In this document: positions 6,928 through 8,081 of the stretch, piece by piece
How positions within the stretch are numbered: the stretch's first letter is position 1
How the letters are laid out: each line of letters starts with the position of its first letter
Source of the DNA: Spirochaetaceae bacterium
GTDB lineage: Bacteria > Spirochaetota > Spirochaetia > Treponematales > Breznakiellaceae
Assembly: GCA_031278935.1 (NCBI GenBank)
Contig: JAITJK010000098.1
Location: 1-8,081, forward strand
DNA length: 8,081 nt
Direction of reading: 5' to 3'
The notes under the pieces: model-generated
The model's input: the letters and a program-made list of their open reading frames with translations, nothing else
What the model was told of the DNA's origin: nothing
The model's database searches: none
Made by a program: the position numbers and the translations under genes

Positions 6928-8081
6928 TCAGTGAATGGACTGGCCCCTCCTGGTCGAAGGCCACAGAAGCCGCCCCAGCGCCTGGATTTGTTGGTCCTTG
7001 CTGATGAGTAAGAGGGCTATCCCGAGGAGCCCATACCCTGTGCCGGTGATGAAGAGCGGAAGTCCGTAGGCAAGCAAGCGGCCCTGGCCCGCAGACCAGG
7101 CGGTAAGGAGGGGATTCACGGCGAGTACGGGAAGCACCGCAATGCCTGAAAAGAGGATGAGCTTGAGGGTATATCCCGCCGCTGCGGGTAGGACCCGGCC
7201 CAAGGCGCTCCAGGGCTTATGCTTGAGGAAGTAAAAGAGCAGCGCTGTATTGACCGCGCTGGCCACGCTCAGGGCCAGGGCAATCCCGGCGCCCCCAAGG
7301 GGCCCTACCAAGAGGCCCGCCAAGGCGATATTAACCCCAAAAGAGCAGACCCCCGCCAGGGTTGGGGCTTTAGAATCACTTTGGGCATAGAAGGCCGGTG
7401 CCAGGATGCGGTTCACCGCGATGAAAAAGAGTCCGGGCATATGGAAGGTAAAGGCCCTAAGGGTAAGGCGCACGGAATCATCGCCGAAGCGGTTAGTCCG
7501 AAAGAGCAGTTGGATGATGTTGCTCCCCTGGGCCAGGGAAAAAAAGGTTAAGGGGATAGTGACGAGGGCGATGAGCCGCAACGCCGCAAGGAGTCGCTCA
7601 TGGTAAGCCTCCCAACACCCTGATTTGGCTTGTTCCGCCAGGTCCGGGAGAAGGACCGTTCCCAGGGAAACCGCAAACACCCCAAGGATCAGTTCCTGGA
7701 GCCGCAAAGAATACTGTAGGCTGGATACCACTCCTGCCCCGGCGTGTCCTGCTAGGACTGTGGAGACCAGGTCGTTGATCTGGTATGCCGCCATGCCGAT
7801 GATGGTAGGACCTATGAGGGCGAGGACCTTTCTCAAGCCCGGGTTCATGAGGGCCCGGCGCAGGGGGATAAAGGAGAACCGGTACCCTTTACGCAGGACA
7901 AAAGGGTACTGAATGGCGGCTTCCAAAAAGCCCCCCAGGAGGACCCCTATGGCCATAGCTCGGGCGGGATTGGCGGTAAAGGGGCTTAAGGCGAAGGTGC
8001 ATAGAATCGTAAGCAGGTTGAGCAGGATCGGGGCTATCCCGGAAGGGGTAAAGCTCTGGACGCTGTTGAGAATCCCCTGGA
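6928..8081 (-). CDS. murJ: Lipid II flippase MurJ (MviN), 5' end cut by window edge
   Basis: MurJ (MOP superfamily) flips the peptidoglycan precursor lipid II across the inner membrane. The last 383 codons are visible, ending ...GQSIH and TGA. The frame stays open to the right edge. An internal ATG at 7956 is not the start, because typical MurJ sequence (QGILNSVQSF..APILLNLLTIL) continues upstream of it. Homologues are about 500-540 residues, so roughly 130-150 N-terminal residues are outside, with the TM1-2 arginines of the substrate cavity. Visible family features include the IGPTIIGMAAYQINDLVSTV helix (residues 89-108 of the visible part). Next comes YSLRLQELILGVFAVSLGTVLLP, whose Arg126 appears to match the essential TM8 arginine (R270 in E. 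coli, R255 in Thermosipho). AFTFHMPGLFFIAVNRILAPAFYA follows at 209-232. About ten hydrophobic helices remain, and the protein ends shortly after the last one, as usual. It lies upstream of tamB in the same direction, separated by 198 bp. Confidence 0.93.
   Translation of the reverse strand, partial: QGILNSVQSFTPSGIAPILLNLLTILCTFALSPFTANPARAMAIGVLLGGFLEAAIQYPFVLRKGYRFSFIPLRRALMNPGLRKVLALIGPTIIGMAAYQINDLVSTVLAGHAGAGVVSSLQYSLRLQELILGVFAVSLGTVLLPDLAEQAKSGCWEAYHERLLAALRLIALVTIPLTFFSLAQGSNIIQLLFRTNRFGDDSVRLTLRAFTFHMPGLFFIAVNRILAPAFYAQSDSKAPTLAGVCSFGVNIALAGLLVGPLGGAGIALALSVASAVNTALLFYFLKHKPWSALGRVLPAAAGYTLKLILFSGIAVLPVLAVNPLLTAWSAGQGRLLAYGLPLFITGTGYGLLGIALLLISKDQQIQALGRLLWPSTRRGQSIH

Noticed and set aside
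7219..7912. Plus-strand open frames of 66-110 codons opposite murJ.
   Set aside because: They are antisense to a clear membrane protein, with Arg- and Gly-rich translations and no recognisable family.
6928..7956. Taking ATG 7956 as the true murJ start (342 codons).
   Set aside because: The frame continues upstream to the window edge with typical MurJ sequence, and known MurJ proteins are much longer.

Overview
The window holds three genes, all on the minus strand. Read in the direction of transcription (right to left) they are the 3' two-thirds of murJ (lipid II flippase), a complete tamB-like gene of 1505 codons, and the 5' part of bamA (outer-membrane protein insertase). All three build the envelope of a diderm bacterium. 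Noncoding DNA is limited to 198 bp between murJ and tamB and 130 bp between tamB and bamA. There is no mobile element, CRISPR array, tRNA, rRNA or defence gene.

The organism is most likely a spirochaete, probably Treponema-like. The BamA copy resembles the Treponema Tp92/BamA type, from its mature N-terminus (EWYLGKPIRDIVFQGL) onward. A tamB-like gene directly upstream of bamA is also the spirochaetal arrangement (TP0325-TP0326 in T. pallidum, BB0794-BB0795 in Borrelia burgdorferi). Base composition is fairly GC-rich, with strong use of GGG and CCC codons, so this is not a low-GC Borrelia and not obviously T. pallidum itself. The genus assignment is inference.

Layout: 1-2081 bamA, with five POTRA domains and the first barrel strands, running off the left edge. 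2082-2211 is a short spacer with a clear ribosome binding site. 2212-6729 is tamB, with a GTG start. 6730-6927 is a spacer with several inverted repeats, including a weak terminator-like hairpin and a possible multi-stem leader. 6928-8081 is murJ, running off the right edge, so its start lies outside the window.

How they work together: MurJ moves lipid II across the inner membrane for peptidoglycan synthesis. TamB is an inner-membrane-anchored beta-groove protein that spans the periplasm and is linked to phospholipid transport and outer-membrane protein assembly. BamA inserts beta-barrel proteins into the outer membrane. No TamA is visible. In Borrelia, TamB is reported to partner with BamA, and the gene order here fits that. 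I see no undescribed system. The points most worth a second look are the structured murJ-tamB spacer, the large BamA loop and the TamB-BamA pairing.
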